Assembly: GCA_964650405.1 (NCBI GenBank)
Contig: CAZYTO010000042.1
Span: 1-25,728, forward strand
Direction: 5' to 3'
Origin: CAZYTO01 sp964650405
GTDB taxonomy: Bacteria; Acidobacteriota; Thermoanaerobaculia; Gp7-AA8
Length of the DNA stretch: 25,728 nucleotides
Under the pieces are notes generated by a model. That model ran no database searches. It worked only from the letters and a program-made list of their open reading frames with translations, and had not been told where the DNA came from. Position 1 is the first letter of the stretch. Every line of letters starts with the position of its first letter. Made by a program: the position numbers and the translations under genes. This document shows, one piece after another, positions 23,606 to 25,728 of the stretch.

Positions 23606-23685
23606 GTGCCGGGTGCCGAGTGCTGAGTGCCGAGGAATCGACCTTGGTGTTCAGCACTCGGTACTCAGCACTCGGCACTCGGCAC
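23606..23685. repeat. 29 bp inverted heptad-repeat hairpin filling the rpsP-khpA gap
   Basis: Left arm 23606-23634 and right arm 23657-23685 are inverted copies with 2 mismatches over 29 positions, built from GAGTGCC/GAGTGCT units, with a 22 nt loop. The left arm starts at the first base after the rpsP stop; the right arm ends 1 nt before the khpA ATG. Confidence 0.92.
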
Positions 23686-23686
23686 T

Positions 23687-23917
23687 ATGAAAGACCTCGT
23701 CGAATTCGTCGCCCAGTCGCTCGTTGATGACCCCGGCGCCGTGGAGATCCGCTCGCGGGAGCGCGATCAGGCGACGGTCATCGAGCTGGAAGTCGCGCCC
23801 GAGGATCTCGGCAAGGTGATCGGCCGCCAGGGTCGCACGGCGCGCGCCATCCGCACCCTCCTCTCCGCGGCAGGCCAGAAGACCCGCCGCCGCTACGTCC
23901 TCGACATCCTCGACTGA
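23687..23917 (+). CDS. khpA: KH-domain RNA-binding protein KhpA
   Basis: A 76-residue single KH domain protein that binds RNA, usually with KhpB/EloR in other bacteria. MKDLVEFVAQSLVDDP opens the protein, and GKVIGRQGRTARAIR contains the GXXG loop (GRQG) that contacts RNA. Length and position between rpsP and rimM are the conserved arrangement. The frame is open to 23627, but those 20 residues are translated repeat; the ATG at 23687 matches the family start. No Shine-Dalgarno sequence is visible, because the right arm of a 29 bp hairpin ends 1 nt before the ATG, so translation may depend on coupling or on the hairpin being unfolded. The stop lies 8 nt before rimM. Confidence 0.95.
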   Translation: MKDLVEFVAQSLVDDPGAVEIRSRERDQATVIELEVAPEDLGKVIGRQGRTARAIRTLLSAAGQKTRRRYVLDILD

Positions 23918-23925
23918 GCGCCGCC

Positions 23926-24438
23926 GTGATCGCGCTCGGCGTCATCCGGAAAGCGCACGGCGTTCGCGGGGAAGCGAGCGTGGAGGCATGGACGGACTCG
24001 CTGGAGCGCTTCACAGCGCTCACCGCCGTCACGCTCGTCTCCCCTGACGAAACGTCTACCCGCCCCGCCACCGTGGAAGCAGTGCGTTTGCACGCCGGCC
24101 GCGCCCTCGTGAAGCTCGCTGGGATCGACTCCCCCGAGGAAGTACAGACCTTTCGCAACTGGACGATCGAGATCCCCGAAGAGGCGGCCCGAAAGCTCGA
24201 GCCGGATGAGTACTTTCTGCACGACCTCGTCGGCCTGACGCTCGTCGACAATGCAGGCAACGAGCGGGGGAAGGTCGTCGGGGTCGAGGAGACCGGCGGC
24301 GGACTGCTCCTCGTGGTTCAGGGGCCGAAGCAGCGCTTCGACGTGCCGTTCGCCACAGAGATCTGTACGAAGATCGACCTCGCTTCGAAGACAATCACGG
24401 TGGAGTTGCCGGAGGGGCTGGAGGAGATCAACAGCTAG
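23926..24438 (+). CDS. rimM: Ribosome maturation factor RimM
   Basis: A 170-residue 16S rRNA processing factor that helps assemble the head of the 30S subunit and binds S19. The N-terminal beta-barrel has IALGVIRKAHGVRGEASVEA, the family signature. Residues about 90-170 form the PRC-barrel, with EYFLHDLVGLTLVD at its start and VPFATEICTKIDL near the end. The start is a GTG at 23926, giving MIALGVI, 8 nt after the khpA stop; no other start fits as well. Normal length. It sits between khpA and trmD as in many bacteria. A repeat-rich 130 bp gap separates it from trmD. Confidence 0.96.
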   Translation: MIALGVIRKAHGVRGEASVEAWTDSLERFTALTAVTLVSPDETSTRPATVEAVRLHAGRALVKLAGIDSPEEVQTFRNWTIEIPEEAARKLEPDEYFLHDLVGLTLVDNAGNERGKVVGVEETGGGLLLVVQGPKQRFDVPFATEICTKIDLASKTITVELPEGLEEINS

Positions 24439-24441
24439 CAA

Positions 24442-24561
24442 CAGGCTCAGGTTCAGGTTCAGTGTGGTGGCCGGCGCCCTCGCCGGCCCGCGCTGTGCCA
24501 GGCAGAATCCGAGAGCCTCCGTGGTCCAATGGCCGGCTTCGGCGCCGGCCACCACACTGAA
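24442..24561. repeat. CAGGTT hexamers plus perfect 21 bp inverted repeat between rimM and trmD
   Basis: Tandem hexamers CAGGCT, CAGGTT, CAGGTT begin at 24442, 3 nt after the rimM stop. A 21 bp left arm (24458-24478, core GTGTGGTGGCCGGCGCC) is matched perfectly by the right arm at 24541-24561. The right arm ends 7 nt before the trmD ATG. The intervening 62 nt contain no gene. Confidence 0.92.
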
Positions 24562-24568
24562 ACTTTTC

Positions 24569-25306
24569 ATGCGAATCGACTTCGTCACGATCTTCCCGAA
24601 CATGTTCGAGCCGTTGCTGGCCGAGGGAGTGATCGCTCGCGGCATCAAGCAGGGACTGCTCGACGTTCGGGTGTGGGACCTGCGGGACTTCGCCACCGAC
24701 CGGCACCGCTCGACGGACGACGAAGCGTACGGCGGCGGCCCGGGGATGGTGATGCTGGCCGAGCCGGTGCTGCGATGCGTGGAAGCGATCAGGGGATCCC
24801 ATGAAGGCGGCCCGCATGTGGTGATGACCTCGCCGCAGGGGCGGCCTTTCGACCAGAGCGTGGCGAAGGAACTGGCGGCGGACGGCTGGATGGTCTTCCT
24901 CTGCGGCCGTTACGAAGGCTTCGACCACCGGGTACACGAAGCGCTGCAGCCGGACGAGATCTCGATCGGGGACTTCGTCGTCTCCGGCGGCGAATTACCG
25001 GCGATGCTGATGGCCGACGCCTGCGGCCGGATGATCGAAGGCGTCGTGGGCAACAGCGGCTCGGTGGAGGAGGACTCGTTCTACCGCGGCCTGCTCGACT
25101 ACCCGCACTACACCCGCCCCGAGGAAATGCGCGGCATGCGCGTCCCGGAGATCCTGCTCTCCGGCCACCACGAGAAGATACGGAAGTGGCGGAAGGAGCA
25201 GTCGTTGCGGGCCACGCTGGAGAAGCGGCCGGAGCTGCTGGAAACGGCGGAGCTGGATGGGGAGGCAATGGCGATCCTGCGGGAACTGAAGTCCGGCAAA
25301 GATTGA
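24569..25306 (+). CDS. trmD: tRNA (guanine-N1-)-methyltransferase TrmD
   Basis: Methylates G37 at N1 in tRNAs that read CUN, CCN and CGG codons, using SAM; this prevents frameshifts. The 245 residues match the SPOUT family. MRIDFVTIFPNMFEPL opens the protein. DEAYGGGPGMVM (around residues 51-62), LCGRYEGFDHRV (around 111-122) and SIGDFVVSGGELPAM form the trefoil-knot SAM site. The frame is open much further upstream (to 24251), but this overlaps rimM in another frame; the ATG at 24569 is the family start. There is no Shine-Dalgarno site: only CTTTTC lies between the repeat arm and the ATG. The TGA stop overlaps the next repeat arm. Confidence 0.97.
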   Translation: MRIDFVTIFPNMFEPLLAEGVIARGIKQGLLDVRVWDLRDFATDRHRSTDDEAYGGGPGMVMLAEPVLRCVEAIRGSHEGGPHVVMTSPQGRPFDQSVAKELAADGWMVFLCGRYEGFDHRVHEALQPDEISIGDFVVSGGELPAMLMADACGRMIEGVVGNSGSVEEDSFYRGLLDYPHYTRPEEMRGMRVPEILLSGHHEKIRKWRKEQSLRATLEKRPELLETAELDGEAMAILRELKSGKD

Positions 25307-25386
25307 AAGGCTGGAAGGCTGAAAGGCTGGAAGGCCTTGACCGGTCTCACCTTTCAGCCTTTCCTCTTTCAGCCTTCCAGCCTTTC
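25305..25386. repeat. Perfect 21 bp inverted repeat of GAAAGGCT/GGAAGGCT 8-mers between trmD and rplS
   Basis: The left arm (25305-25325) starts within the trmD stop codon. It is built from the alternating 8-mers GAAAGGCT and GGAAGGCT, which continue to about 25336. The right arm (25366-25386) is a perfect reverse complement. A long RNA hairpin is expected; a T-run after it is not evident. Confidence 0.92.
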
Positions 25387-25516
25387 GCCCTCCCCGGAAT
25401 GCCCCACCCCCGGCCTCGGTTCTAGGCCCGGCAAGCTCCTCCTGCGGGTCTTGCTAAATCACACGATTTACGCGATCCTAGGCGGCTCGCTGTAGAAACA
25501 CGAAGAGGTTGGGACC

Positions 25517-25728
25517 ATGGCTGCTGATCTGATGAAACTGGTCGAGTCGCGCGAAGTGCGGACCGACATTCCGAATTTCGCTCCTGGCGACACGATCAAG
25601 GTGCACGTGAAGGTCAAGGAAGGCGACAAAGAGCGCATCCAGGTGTTCGAGGGCGTGGTTATCGCCCGGAAGGGCGGTGGCACGCGCCAGATGTTCACGG
25701 TCCGCAAGACATCGGGCGGCATTGGTGT
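25517..25728 (+). CDS. rplS: 50S ribosomal protein L19, 5' part (3' end outside window)
   Basis: The first 70 codons of L19, a large-subunit protein at the 30S-50S interface. MAADLMKLVESREVRTDIPN is followed by FAPGDTIKVHVKVKEGDKER, IQVFEGVVIARKGGG and QMFTVRKTSGGIGV, all conserved L19 motifs. The ATG at 25517 has AGAGGT 7 nt upstream. It closes the visible part of the ffh-trmD cluster. The 130 bp between the trmD repeat hairpin and this start contain no gene; I see no firm promoter or leader RNA in it. Confidence 0.96.
   Translation, partial: MAADLMKLVESREVRTDIPNFAPGDTIKVHVKVKEGDKERIQVFEGVVIARKGGGTRQMFTVRKTSGGIG

Noticed and set aside
521..23685. Heptad arrays as CRISPR arrays
   Set aside because: Units are 7 bp and contiguous, with no spacers; no cas genes are present in the window.
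24251..24568. 106-residue N-terminal extension of TrmD
   Set aside because: It overlaps rimM in a different frame and the palindromic spacer; TrmD family proteins start at the ATG at 24569.
25387..25516. Ribosomal-protein leader RNA before rplS
   Set aside because: Some short inverted segments are visible, but there is no structure matching a leader I can name and no clear promoter.

Overview
The window is high-GC bacterial chromosome (roughly two thirds G+C by eye). It encodes housekeeping genes, an ABC-type O-polysaccharide exporter (Gram-negative envelope), lipoproteins, a fused transaldolase/glucose-6-phosphate isomerase, a pentapeptide-motif (HEXXH) dipeptidyl-peptidase III relative and Lhr helicase. 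Together these suggest a member of the Acidobacteriota or a neighbouring deep lineage. That assignment is inference from gene content; no rRNA or tRNA gene was seen.

Layout. 1-499: 5' part of galU (minus). 599-5380: large helicase lhr (minus). 5443-6207: metallo-beta-lactamase phosphodiesterase-like gene (plus). 6588-8645: secreted amidohydrolase (minus). 8806-9660: family 2 glycosyltransferase (plus), convergent with wzt and wzm (minus, 9679-12061). 12081-12683: zinc-ribbon/FHA protein (minus), divergent from an M49-like lipoprotein peptidase (plus, 12729-14426), followed by a truncated radical SAM gene. 14963-15418: DUF1801 gene. 15465-19710: gnd and tal-pgi (minus; pentose phosphate and upper glycolysis). 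19917-21613: TVP38-type membrane protein and a ferredoxin/metallo-beta-lactamase fusion (minus). 21841-25728: the conserved ribosome/SRP cluster ffh-rpsP-khpA-rimM-trmD-rplS (plus).

The most unusual signal lies between the genes. Most spacers hold short tandem repeats with 6, 7 or 8 bp units (GAGTGCY, GCGAAGG, GCGAGCG, GAAAGGCT, CGCGGAGA, CAGGTT), often as inverted pairs able to form long hairpins, or copies of a longer dispersed element beginning TTCATCCTGAGCG. By hand count, 11 of 18 genes whose stop codon is in the window have such a repeat starting within 4 nt of, or overlapping, the stop codon. In three genes (the amidohydrolase, the TVP38 gene and the ferredoxin/MBL gene) the repeat itself supplies the TGA. 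One repeat exactly fills the rpsP-khpA gap, and one related array appears to lie in frame inside the Lhr helicase domain. A 149 bp element with imperfect 26 bp terminal inverted repeats sits upstream of ffh. These repeats look like gene-end-anchored, multi-family elements and are the best candidate here for an undescribed system.
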